Below are positions 19,401 to 25,640 of a stretch of DNA of 64,000 nucleotides, piece after piece (the first letter of the stretch is position 1; each line of letters starts with the position of its first letter). The notes beneath the pieces are model-generated. The model saw nothing but the letters and a program-made list of their open reading frames with translations. It was not told the origin of the DNA and ran no database searches. Position numbers and translations under genes: made by a program. The stretch is from VBAS01 sp035318985 (GTDB taxonomy: Bacteria; Bacteroidota; Bacteroidia; Chitinophagales; Chitinophagaceae). The stretch is from contig DATHDP010000096.1 in NCBI GenBank assembly GCA_035318985.1, positions 1 through 64,000 on the forward strand, read 5' to 3'.

Positions 19401-19874
19401 GTTTGGCCGGAAGGCAATGTGAGTAATGTTGATAGTATGACACAATTGATCGCTGCTGGAATCGCTGCAGTAAAAGCAGTTGATCCTGCCATTGTCATTA
19501 TGGTGCATGTTGCATTAGGTGGGCAGAACGATGAAACCGTATTTTTTATTGACCAGATGATGAAACGAAATATTCATTTTGATGTGATCGGGCTTTCTTA
19601 CTATCCTAAATGGCATGGCACACTGGATGATCTTCGAGATAATATGAATGATCTTTTAAGAAGGTATGATAAAGACATTATCGTTGTTGAGTATTCGGCA
19701 AAAAAACAAGAAGTAAACAAGCTGGCGTTCGAATTGCCTCGTGGAAAAGGGAAGGGCACTTGTATTTGGGAGCCATTGAGCACATGGGAAAAGATATTTG
19801 ATACCGATGGTAAGGCCAATGATCTTATGAAGATGTATGATGAGATCAGTAAAAAATATATAAACGGAAAATGA
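16464..19874 (+). CDS. fusion of GH2 beta-galactosidase-like enzyme and GH53 endo-beta-1,4-galactanase
   Basis: Exported bifunctional glycosidase of 1136 aa. After a signal peptide (ending FCQGQ) come the GH2 sugar-binding and Ig-like domains (~30-330, with the SGYIGASYDVTDF and WFYEGAGIYRHVWL landmarks). The GH2 TIM barrel (~335-600) has its acid/base in SIGNEEG (E439) and its nucleophile in VVGTEMGS (E514). A DUF4982-like domain (~620-690) and an Ig/invasin-like domain (~700-815) follow. The C terminus (from GADISFLPQLEDRG, ~836, to the end) is a GH53 galactanase with acid/base in VQVGNEINHG (E974) and nucleophile in VVEYSAK (E1076). Together these would cut beta-1,4-galactan internally and remove galactose, as in pectic arabinogalactan. 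GH2 specificity could be another beta-hexoside. There is no SusCD pair nearby. The stop overlaps the longest frame of the next gene. Confidence 0.9.
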   Translation: MKKLPGYLFATVLFLATLFCQGQTSVRKKISLDDNWKFKLGHAANPEKDFNYSISTIFSKSGGAFGTAIEPRFKDSTWRTLDLPHDWAVELPFVNVDNRDVESHGYKPVGGLFPETSIGWYRKHFTISSADSGTRFQIQFDGVFRNANIWLNGFFVGNNMSGYIGASYDVTDFIRFDRDNVLVVRVDATQYEGWFYEGAGIYRHVWLNQYDNLHIPAGGLFVYADVQDKNAAVNIETTVENQNFSSANCTVYSYITDRDGRQLAQTKEQPLSLSVNAKGTIIQKITLTNPRLWSLEDPYLYRVVSVVKSGSKIVDVVKDNFGIRTLRFDGNEGFFLNGEHVKIFGTNNHQDHAGVGSALPDYLQYYRIRLLKNMGVNSYRTSHNPPTPELLEACDSLGMLVLDETRLLNSSPEYMDQFERMILRDRNHPSIFLWSIGNEEGWIHTTSFGKRIAQTFIAKQKELDPSRTCTYAADVANVFNGVNEVIPVRGFNYRQFGVADYHRDHPTQPVVGTEMGSTVTTRGIYEKDSIRAYVPDQDITFPWWASTAETWWKLAGENPYWMGGFVWTGFDYRGEPTPYKWPNINSHFGIMDMCGFPKNIYYYYQSWWTDKDVLHISPHWNWRDKRNQPIDVWVNTNADDVELFLNGKSLGKKDMPRNGHLQWAVNYQPGTLEAVAYKKGKKLTAKVETTGAPTEVVMTPYKTTMLADGKDVCVVNLSVIDQQGREVPDADNMIKFVIKGPGKIIGVGNGDPSSHEPDKCVDGAWQRSSFNGKCQLLVQSTKEPGTIHFEAQAAGLWTGSTDIVTVSPVSVSTINIDKTYELKGEAAKPREITKMVGADISFLPQLEDRGMKFSDNGVQKDAIEIMKDHGFNYVRLRIFNDPARDSGYSPKKGFCDLEHTKQMAKRVKAAGMKFLLDFHYSDYWADPGKQYKPAAWRNLSFIDLKKALFDYTKKVIQELKEQGTTPDMVQVGNEINHGMVWPEGNVSNVDSMTQLIAAGIAAVKAVDPAIVIMVHVALGGQNDETVFFIDQMMKRNIHFDVIGLSYYPKWHGTLDDLRDNMNDLLRRYDKDIIVVEYSAKKQEVNKLAFELPRGKGKGTCIWEPLSTWEKIFDTDGKANDLMKMYDEISKKYINGK

Positions 19875-19912
19875 TTTATTGCATCTACTGTTTTAAAAAA
19901 AGGTCAAGAACA

Positions 19913-20815
19913 ATGAGAAACAATCATACTATCTTTTACTTGCTTTTAATATTCATGGTTTGTCAATCATGTAATAGTAATGATGGTAGAAAAGAAACAA
20001 GCAAAGAGGATTGGGAATCTTTGTTCAATGGAAAAGATCTTACCGGCTGGGACATTAAGATAAAGGATCATCCTTTGAATGAGAACTACAAAAACACTTT
20101 TCGTATTGAAGACAGTATGATCCGTGTTGTTTATAGTGATTATAAAAAATTTGCTGATCAGTTCGGACATCTTTATACACACAAGCCTTATTCATATTAT
20201 AAATTAAAGCTTCAGTACAGATTTGTTGGAGATCATCTTGCTGACGCTCCGGCTTGGGCAGATAGAAATAGCGGGGTGATGCTTCATTCGCAATCGGCAC
20301 AAAGTGTAAATCTTAACCAGAATTTCCCTGTATCATTAGAGTTTCAATTTCTCTGCGGAAATGGAAAAGATACGGTTTCGACTGGCAATGTTTGTACACC
20401 TGGCACTTTTATTACTTATGACGGAAAGACTTTTTTAGGACATATCCAGAATTCAAATAGTAAAACTTATTTGAAGAATGAATGGATAGATGCTGAAGCT
20501 GAAGTATATGGTGATTCATTGATACGACATATTATTAATGGTGATACAGTTCTTACTTACACCAATACAATGATAGGCGAAGGCTTTGTCAGCAAAACAA
20601 ATAATTGGACCTGGGCGAATATTACAGACTCATTATTTTGGATAAACAAGACCAATACTCCTTTGCGGGAAGGTCATATTGCTTTGCAGGCAGAAAGTCA
20701 GCCAATCGATTTTCGCAGAATAGAGATACTCGATCTTGTTGGCTGTACTGATCTCAAAGCAAAAAATTATAAAACTTACTATATCAGATCCGATAACACT
20801 CAGTGTAAGTATTAA
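19913..20815 (+). CDS. DUF1080 (3-keto-glycoside hydrolase-like) lipoprotein
   Basis: Lipoprotein of 300 aa with a laminin-G-like beta-sandwich of the DUF1080 family. The start is set at the ATG 19913 because a lipoprotein signal follows (YLLLIFMVCQSC, lipobox Cys). A frame beginning at 19871, which overlaps the preceding stop as ATGA, would add 14 residues with no role. Family landmarks: WESLFNGKDLTGWDIKIK, RNSGVMLHSQSAQ, FPVSLEFQFLCGN, NEWIDAEAEVYGD, and REGHIALQAESQPIDFRRIEI near the end. The family includes enzymes acting on 3-keto-disaccharides. Here it is co-transcribed with the GH2-GH53 fusion and probably helps in the same carbohydrate utilisation. A final Cys lies three residues from the C terminus. 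Confidence 0.85.
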   Translation: MRNNHTIFYLLLIFMVCQSCNSNDGRKETSKEDWESLFNGKDLTGWDIKIKDHPLNENYKNTFRIEDSMIRVVYSDYKKFADQFGHLYTHKPYSYYKLKLQYRFVGDHLADAPAWADRNSGVMLHSQSAQSVNLNQNFPVSLEFQFLCGNGKDTVSTGNVCTPGTFITYDGKTFLGHIQNSNSKTYLKNEWIDAEAEVYGDSLIRHIINGDTVLTYTNTMIGEGFVSKTNNWTWANITDSLFWINKTNTPLREGHIALQAESQPIDFRRIEILDLVGCTDLKAKNYKTYYIRSDNTQCKY

Positions 20816-20865
20816 GATAGACCAAAGTCACAATGCATTATCGGAACTGCGAACTTCTTTTTCGC

Positions 20866-21009
20866 CTAAAGGCTTACCTGGATAACTACTTTTTCATCCA
20901 TTATTAATGGTGCTTTTATCACCAATGAAAACTCCCATTGGTACTGTATAGCTACCAGAAATAATATTGTAATAATTATTCCAAATAGAATTAAATATTT
21001 TTTACGCAT
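20866..21009 (-). CDS. possible 47-aa single-pass membrane protein
   Basis: The 317 bases between the DUF1080 and HTH genes hold one credible small ORF (ATG at 21009, TAG at 20866-20868). Its product has a basic start (MRKKYL), one hydrophobic helix (ILFGIIITILFLVAI), and a short tail (QYQWEFSLVIKAPLIMDEKVV). It lies downstream of the DUF2975 and HTH genes on the same strand, 123 bp after the HTH stop. The composition fits a real small membrane protein, but no family is recognised and chance cannot be excluded. I see nothing else in this stretch. Confidence 0.35.
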   Translation of the reverse strand: MRKKYLILFGIIITILFLVAIQYQWEFSLVIKAPLIMDEKVVIQVSL

Positions 21010-21132
21010 ACATTGATGTTTTATATGATGTTAAAGTACTTGCTATTAATTCTTTGAAAATTTTTTCAAGGGAACGATAACATTCAGTGATAGCTGCAGT
21101 ACTGATATTTTATTTGTATCAATCTTTAGCGG

Positions 21133-21336
21133 TCACTCAACAAATTCCAAAATATCTCCTGGTTGACAATTCAATACTTTGCAGATAGCTTCGAGTGTGC
21201 TAAAGCGAACTGCTTTTGCCTTACCTGTTTTTAATATAGAAAGGTTAGCCAGGGTTAGATCCACCTTTTCAGAAAGTTCATTCAAAGACATCTTTCTTTT
21301 AGCCATCATAACATCTAAGTTTACTATTATAGGCAT
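21133..21336 (-). CDS. YozG-like HTH transcriptional regulator
   Basis: Compact Cro/CI-type helix-turn-helix protein of 67 aa. The HTH reads MSLNELSEKVDLTLANLSILKTGKAKAV, and the end (FSTLEAICKVLNCQPGDILEFVE) is typical of the YozG/YdgE group. Such regulators are paired with a DUF2975 membrane protein, as here (2 bp from the upstream gene's stop, same strand, one operon). In Bacillus the comparable pair is yozG/yoaS. It probably binds its own promoter region, where three TTGATAA heptamers recur at 28-29 bp. The physiological signal is unknown. Confidence 0.9.
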   Translation of the reverse strand: MPIIVNLDVMMAKRKMSLNELSEKVDLTLANLSILKTGKAKAVRFSTLEAICKVLNCQPGDILEFVE

Positions 21337-21338
21337 GG

Positions 21339-21887
21339 TTATACGGTTAATTCGTTTTCAGTTTGGATTTCGATTCCTCTTTTAAAAATTTGTGCAATTA
21401 CAAAAAGTATAACGCCCATTAACAGCCACACGTCGGCTCCTCCGAGGCGTAAATGTTGTGTATCGGGCATTTTTATCCCCTGGCTTACTAACCACCCGGT
21501 ATATTTAGCTCCCCACCCGGTGAACAATCCTATCCCAAAAGATAAACATGATACTTTAATAATAAAAAGTCTCACTTCACTACTGAATGGCTGAGACATA
21601 TTCAGCTTTTTTTCACGCAAAATTTTTATGCTCAGGTAAAATATACATGCCTTCAATACTGATGCAATGCTTATCAATAATGTTTCTACAAAAAAATGCC
21701 CCGGATCGTATTTATAAAGACCAGACAAATCATTTCCCTCCCAAAATGTCGCAGCATTAACCGGGTTTATCACCAAAGTATAAAAGGCACTAAATATAGA
21801 GCCCCCGGCTTCAATACATACGCCAATAAATATTATCCATGAAAGGACATTCAATATTTTCAGAATCTGCTTAGTACTAATTTCCAT
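21339..21887 (-). CDS. DUF2975 membrane protein
   Basis: Integral membrane protein of 182 aa with four predicted helices: ILNVLSWIIFIGVCIEAGGSIF (~11-32), FFVETLLISIASVLKACIFYL (~66-87), LFIIKVSCLSFGIGLFTGW (~107-125), and ADVWLLMGVILFVIAQIF (~149-167). The order and size match DUF2975, a family found next to YozG-type HTH regulators. It is first in a two-gene operon with that regulator. Function unknown: it may sense or transport something that controls the HTH protein. The start ATG at 21887 is preceded by a Bacteroidota-type -7 element. Confidence 0.88.
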   Translation of the reverse strand: MEISTKQILKILNVLSWIIFIGVCIEAGGSIFSAFYTLVINPVNAATFWEGNDLSGLYKYDPGHFFVETLLISIASVLKACIFYLSIKILREKKLNMSQPFSSEVRLFIIKVSCLSFGIGLFTGWGAKYTGWLVSQGIKMPDTQHLRLGGADVWLLMGVILFVIAQIFKRGIEIQTENELTV

Positions 21888-21903
21888 AATTTTAGTTTTA
21901 AGA

Positions 21904-21967
21904 TTGATAACACAAATATAGATAAATATTTATTGATAAACAATAAAAATACATCTTTATTTGATAA
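21904..21967 (-). promoter_or_regulatory. promoter and repeated TTGATAA sites upstream of the DUF2975-HTH operon
   Basis: The minus strand carries a perfect -7 TATATTTG (21920-21913), with ATTG 20 bases upstream as a weak -33. On the plus strand TTGATAA occurs three times (21904, 21933, 21961), spaced 29 and 28 bp, and a perfect 12-bp palindrome ATAAATATTTAT lies between (21922-21933). These are candidate operators for the HTH protein of this operon. Confidence 0.4.
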
Positions 21968-22042
21968 AAGTTATCCACACTCCAAAAGAAACAATTTGGA
22001 AACATTTAATAAATCATTGTATGAAGTTGATTATTAGGAGGT

Positions 22043-22073
22043 GAAAGCTCTTGAGAGGTAAGGGCTTTCTTTT
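22043..22073 (+). terminator. hairpin with T-run upstream of the SDR gene
   Basis: GAAAGCTC (22043-22050) pairs with GGGCTTTC (22062-22069, one G-U), with an 11-nt loop and a TTTTAG tail. It lies 27 bp before the SDR start and downstream of no plus-strand gene. It may be an attenuator or the end of a small RNA. Weak support. Confidence 0.25.
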
Positions 22074-22099
22074 AGTAACTTGAATAAAATATTTTGAAG

Positions 22100-22789
22100 A
22101 TGAAAACCGCGATCGTAACTGGTGCTTCGGGTAATATGGGGCAAGCAGTCATAAAAAAATTCATTGATGAAGGGTTTAAAGTGATTGGAACAATTGTTCC
22201 CAACGATCTCGTTCCAATGGATTTCCCGGCAGATAAATTAGACAAAATAGTTGTTGATCTGATGAATGAAGATGATTCTGCAAAATTTATAAATGATGTT
22301 ACTTCAAAATATGGTTCTGTTGATGCTGCTGTTTTAACCGTTGGTGGTTTTGCAATGGGTTCAGTTGCTGAAACGAAAACAAGTGATATTGCTAAACAGT
22401 ACAAACTGAATTTTGAAACAGCTTATAATGTAGCAAGACCTGTGTTTGTGCAAATGATGAAACAAAATAGTGGAAGAATTTTTATTATTGGTTCGAAACC
22501 CGGCTTAAGTTCTGTGAACAGTAAGGGAATGGTAGCGTATGGCTTAGCCAAATCACTCATCTTTCGCCTCGCAGAATTAATGAATGCAGAAGCCAAAGGA
22601 ACAAATGTTGTTGTTTCTGTTATTGTACCAAGCACAATAGATACTCCTCAAAATCGTAAATCAATGCCTGATGCTGATCCTGCTAAATGGGTAAAGCCTG
22701 AAGCGATCGCCGATGTTATTTATTTCTATTGCACTGATGCCGCTGCTGTATTGAGAGAGCCTGTGATCAAGGTGTATAATAATTCTTAG
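22100..22789 (+). CDS. short-chain dehydrogenase/reductase
   Basis: Classical SDR oxidoreductase of 229 aa. The NAD(P)-binding motif is TGASGNMG (residues ~7-14). The GGFAMGSVAE segment stands near the usual NNAG position, a Ser lies in IIGSKPGLSS, and the catalytic YxxxK is VAYGLAKSL (~150). The start is placed at ATG 22100; a TTG two codons earlier gives the longest frame but adds nothing. The substrate is unknown. The gene is convergent with an FMN reductase 17 bp away, and a hairpin precedes it. Cytoplasmic. Confidence 0.88.
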   Translation: MKTAIVTGASGNMGQAVIKKFIDEGFKVIGTIVPNDLVPMDFPADKLDKIVVDLMNEDDSAKFINDVTSKYGSVDAAVLTVGGFAMGSVAETKTSDIAKQYKLNFETAYNVARPVFVQMMKQNSGRIFIIGSKPGLSSVNSKGMVAYGLAKSLIFRLAELMNAEAKGTNVVVSVIVPSTIDTPQNRKSMPDADPAKWVKPEAIADVIYFYCTDAAAVLREPVIKVYNNS

Positions 22790-22806
22790 TAGATGACATA
22801 CAAATT

Positions 22807-23349
22807 TTAAATTGGAGCTTGTTCAATTTTGTCGATCAATGAATTTATCACTCCCTTAATCGAATCCAGCGTTGCCATATCTTTTACTTCATTCTTTTCA
22901 TTTAGTTTGGAACGGATAAAAGATAGCAGCAATGTTGCTCCTTCAGGGATTTTTGAACTTATTGCTTTTAAAGTAAGCAGGAATGCAGCATGAGCTTTAT
23001 CACCACCTGTTGCTGCTGTAATAAGTGCAACAGGTTTATTAGGAAAAGCAGTGGAAGATGAAACTGTCCAATCCAATGCATTCTTCAATGCACCGGGTAC
23101 ACCAAATGCATATTCTGGTATTACAAAAAAAACTCCATCAGCGTCTGATAATAATTTTATGAACACTTCAACAGTTTCGGGGATTTCGTTGCTATCATTA
23201 AATGCCGGTATCTCAGCAAGACCATTATAAACCGTAAACTCAACTTGCTCAGGAACCAAACCTGCCACTACATTTAAGATTGCCGTGGCGGAAGAATTAG
23301 CACGAAGGCTTCCTGAAATTCCCAGGATCTTTATTTTTCCTCGTGACAT
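22807..23349 (-). CDS. NAD(P)H-dependent FMN reductase family protein
   Basis: Flavodoxin-fold FMN-dependent reductase of 180 aa in the NADPH-dependent FMN reductase / chromate-quinone reductase group. The phosphate-binding loop is GISGSLRANSSATAIL (~9-24). The FMN-ring segment is FVIPEYAFGVPGALKNALDW (~75-95), a clear signature of the group, followed by the TAATGGDKAHAAFLL loop. It is expected to transfer electrons from NAD(P)H to flavin, quinones or metal ions in the cytoplasm. It is a single gene on the minus strand, convergent with the SDR. Confidence 0.88.
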   Translation of the reverse strand: MSRGKIKILGISGSLRANSSATAILNVVAGLVPEQVEFTVYNGLAEIPAFNDSNEIPETVEVFIKLLSDADGVFFVIPEYAFGVPGALKNALDWTVSSSTAFPNKPVALITAATGGDKAHAAFLLTLKAISSKIPEGATLLLSFIRSKLNEKNEVKDMATLDSIKGVINSLIDKIEQAPI

Positions 23350-23519
23350 TTTTTAAAAGTAAGTTTTAAAAATACTGTATCTGTTCTATTTTACCCGTCC
23401 TTATATCACTCAACTTTGCAATGTATGTGTATCGAGTGTTGCTTGCTAAACAACTAAATTTGAAAAAGAATGGCACCCTGTATATAATAATACACTGACT
23501 AACCGTTTCTAATCTAATC

Positions 23520-24290
23520 ATGAAAAAACTCTGCTTACCTCTAACATTACTCATCTCACTATTTTCTTCCGGTCAATATGCTTCTGTAAAAGATTCCCTG
23601 GATAATGTACCATTTATTGAAATGTCAGCGAACTTTATGCGGATAGATTCTTTAAACCTATCGTTGCTTGAAAAAGCAGTGCTCCAATATGAAAAGATCA
23701 AACTATTTATTAAAGCAAACCCCAAAAACAACTATAGCCCGCAATTTATTACATGGGGAAAATATTTTGACGCACCACAGCTTGATACCTTATATAACTT
23801 ATTGGATAGTAGCTATAAAGTCAATGGACAAGATTTTATAAAGCGATTGAAGATACGCTCCTCCCTACTGCCGGGAACTTTATTTCCTTCAATGAGCCTT
23901 ACTGATACATTAAATCGGCAGTTCGCAATATCTGGGTTGCGGGGCAAAATAGTTTTTATTGAAATTTGGGCCTCAACTTGTCGACCTTGCCGTGAAGAAA
24001 TGCCACAATTAATAAAATTATATGAAAAATATAAAGACAAAGGGTTTACAGTCATTTCGATCTCACTGGATGATGATAAAAGCAAATGGTTGAATGCAAT
24101 TCAAAAAGATCAGCAACCGTGGCAACAATTCTGCGAATTAACTGCCTGGAGAAATAATTGGCTGTTCAGGAACTGGGGAATAGATTTTATGCCTTATAAT
24201 TTTTTGATCGATAAAGAAGGTAAGCTTGTTGATAAAGAAATTACACCTATCACTCTTGAAAAAAACCTTAGGCTGTTAATTAAGGAATAA
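23520..24290 (+). CDS. secreted TlpA/ResA-like thioredoxin-fold protein
   Basis: Exported protein of 256 aa with an N-terminal signal peptide (LPLTLLISLFSSGQ). An N-terminal helical region (~25-120) precedes a thioredoxin-like domain (~120-256) that begins with GKIVFIEIWASTCRPCREEMP. The redox motif is CRPC. The following YEKYKDKGFTVISISLDDDKSKW, and the cis-Pro region in WGIDFMPYNFLIDKEGKL, are typical of AhpC-TSA/Redoxin TlpA-like proteins. It probably reduces periplasmic disulfides or takes part in cytochrome maturation. The nearby cytochrome c gene (25158) would fit, but this is inferred. The gene stands alone. Confidence 0.88.
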   Translation: MKKLCLPLTLLISLFSSGQYASVKDSLDNVPFIEMSANFMRIDSLNLSLLEKAVLQYEKIKLFIKANPKNNYSPQFITWGKYFDAPQLDTLYNLLDSSYKVNGQDFIKRLKIRSSLLPGTLFPSMSLTDTLNRQFAISGLRGKIVFIEIWASTCRPCREEMPQLIKLYEKYKDKGFTVISISLDDDKSKWLNAIQKDQQPWQQFCELTAWRNNWLFRNWGIDFMPYNFLIDKEGKLVDKEITPITLEKNLRLLIKE

Positions 24291-24335
24291 AATACGAAAG
24301 ACTTGTTGAAAATTTATAGCGACTTGCTTAAAGTA

Positions 24336-24548
24336 TCATATTCCATATTTTATTTCATAGCGCCTTTTGTAACTAGTCAGTTCCTTCACGGGAGCTTTGT
24401 TAAATAAATTACTGGCAATATTAAGCAGCCTGGTTAATACCTTTTGTTTTTGCTGGATATCTGAAGGAAGATCAAACATCTTTTCATCGATGAATGGGTT
24501 CTCACTATACTGCAGTATCATTTCGTCAAGAGTAAGGTTTGTGCTCAT
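24336..24548 (-). CDS. small hypothetical protein, 70 aa
   Basis: A 70-aa frame with an ATG start and a composition typical of a real small cytoplasmic protein: acidic N-terminal half (LTLDEMILQYSENPFIDEKMFDLPSD), a helix with a QKQKVLTRLLNIASNLFNK run, and a basic end (TSYKRRYEIKYGI). I recognise no family. It is antisense to nothing else and fills the space between the TlpA-like gene and the PepSY-like lipoprotein. A role cannot be inferred, and it could still be a chance frame. Confidence 0.5.
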   Translation of the reverse strand: MSTNLTLDEMILQYSENPFIDEKMFDLPSDIQQKQKVLTRLLNIASNLFNKAPVKELTSYKRRYEIKYGI

Positions 24549-24704
24549 AAAAAAGTTTTTAAGGTTGAATCTGTTTAAAACTTTAAAAAAACCGTGCCAA
24601 CTCTAAAAAACCTTTGTCAACAAAAATAAAAACCCTCAATAACGCTTTTTCGATTAGTCAAATCTCCCGGCATCACATTTGCATCCTATCAGGAAACAAG
24701 ATAT

Positions 24705-24998
24705 ATGAAAAAGATATTTCTCATTATGACATTAAGCTTCTCATTACTTGCGGTACAATCATGTAATAGCGATAAAACTGAGAAAGCGGATGAAAAGACA
24801 GTAAGCACTACTGACGTTCCCGCACCAGTCCAGACAGCTTTTAGTGCAAAATATTCCACAGCTACGGAAGTAAAATGGGAAGATGCACATGAAAATAATG
24901 TACAGACCTATAAAGCTAAATTCCTGGTGAATGGAAAAAAAATGAAAGCGGAATTTGATGCAAATGGCGGATTAGTAAAAGAAGAGGAAGATAATTAA
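24705..24998 (+). CDS. PepSY-like lipoprotein (putative beta-lactamase-inhibitor-like)
   Basis: Small lipoprotein of 97 aa. A signal peptide with lipobox (FSLLAVQSC, Cys near residue 20) is followed by a ~75-residue PepSY-like domain: PAPVQTAFSAKYSTATEVKWED, TYKAKFLVNGKKMKAEFDANGGLVKEEED. Such domains are abundant in Bacteroidota periplasmic proteins and resemble the BLIP-like PepSY fold. The role is unknown; protease inhibition has been suggested for PepSY relatives. It has its own hairpin terminator 45 bp downstream and seems monocistronic. Confidence 0.82.
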   Translation: MKKIFLIMTLSFSLLAVQSCNSDKTEKADEKTVSTTDVPAPVQTAFSAKYSTATEVKWEDAHENNVQTYKAKFLVNGKKMKAEFDANGGLVKEEEDN

Positions 24999-25042
24999 AC
25001 AGACAATCTTGATATAAATATACCGGATTCCTATGAGTGGTT

Positions 25043-25079
25043 AAAGGATGTATAGAAATACGCATCCTTTTTCTTTTTC
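25043..25079 (+). terminator. hairpin terminator after the PepSY-like gene
   Basis: AAAGGATG pairs with CATCCTTT over 8 bp, with an inner GTA/TAC and a T-rich tail (TTCTTTTTC). It lies 45 bp after the stop at 24998 and before the cytochrome c gene. Confidence 0.7.
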
Positions 25080-25157
25080 GGCAGGCAACCTTTAAGAAAG
25101 ATTTATATTCTATCTTCTGTATTTTTGATTCTCCACCTTTTGTCTAAAATTTTAGTG

Positions 25158-25559
25158 ATGAAAACAACAATTTTATTTGCCGGCTTTTTTATACCAGTGA
25201 TCTTTTTAGCTTCTAAATTCCAGGATAAAAATCTCCAGGAAAGCATGAAACGGGGAAAAGAAGTTTATATGATCCATTGCCAAAATTGCCATATGGACAA
25301 TGGGCAGGGAATGGAAGGAGTGAATCCACCATTGGCAAAAACCACTTATTTAAAAGACGCTAAGAAAAACATTGGTTATATTCTTAATGGGCAAACAGGT
25401 GAGATAACTGTAAATGGCAAAAAGTACAATGCCATTATGAACCCATTGAATTATCTCGATGACAAACAAATAGCAGATGTATTGAATTATGTTCGCAATA
25501 GTTGGGGAAATAAATATCCAATTGTAACTCCTGCGCAGGTAAAAGCAGAAAGAAAATAA
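25158..25559 (+). CDS. secreted monohaem cytochrome c
   Basis: Class I cytochrome c of 133 aa. Haem is attached at CQNCH (~38-42). A Met ligand is visible in NAIMNPLNYL, and the C-terminal helix DDKQIADVLNYVRNSWGN is typical of c-type electron carriers. A hydrophobic N terminus (ILFAGFFIPVIFLAS) acts as signal or anchor. The start is ATG 25158; the longer TTG frame at 25125 would place a stray segment before the signal. A possible -7 element (TATTTTTG, 25120-25127) precedes it. It is convergent with a molybdenum hydroxylase operon and is a plausible periplasmic electron acceptor for it, as in related aldehyde and isoquinoline oxidoreductase systems. Confidence 0.9.
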   Translation: MKTTILFAGFFIPVIFLASKFQDKNLQESMKRGKEVYMIHCQNCHMDNGQGMEGVNPPLAKTTYLKDAKKNIGYILNGQTGEITVNGKKYNAIMNPLNYLDDKQIADVLNYVRNSWGNKYPIVTPAQVKAERK

Positions 25560-25562
25560 AAT

Positions 25563-25640
25563 AAGGAGACACAAGTTTCAAGCGACAAGGCACAAGGAAT
25601 AACCGCTTGTGCCTTGTTTCTTTTTTCTTGTACCTTCTCC
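25563..25640. repeat. intergenic nested inverted repeat (ACAAGGCACAAG type), bidirectional terminator
   Basis: The inner stem ACAAGGCACAAG / CTTGTGCCTTGT is perfect over 12 bp with an 8-9 nt loop, flanked by an outer pairing AAGGAG..CACAAG / CTTGTA..CTCCTT. It lies exactly between the convergent stops of cytochrome c and the molybdopterin subunit. It is related in sequence to the element at 7043-7108. Confidence 0.7.
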
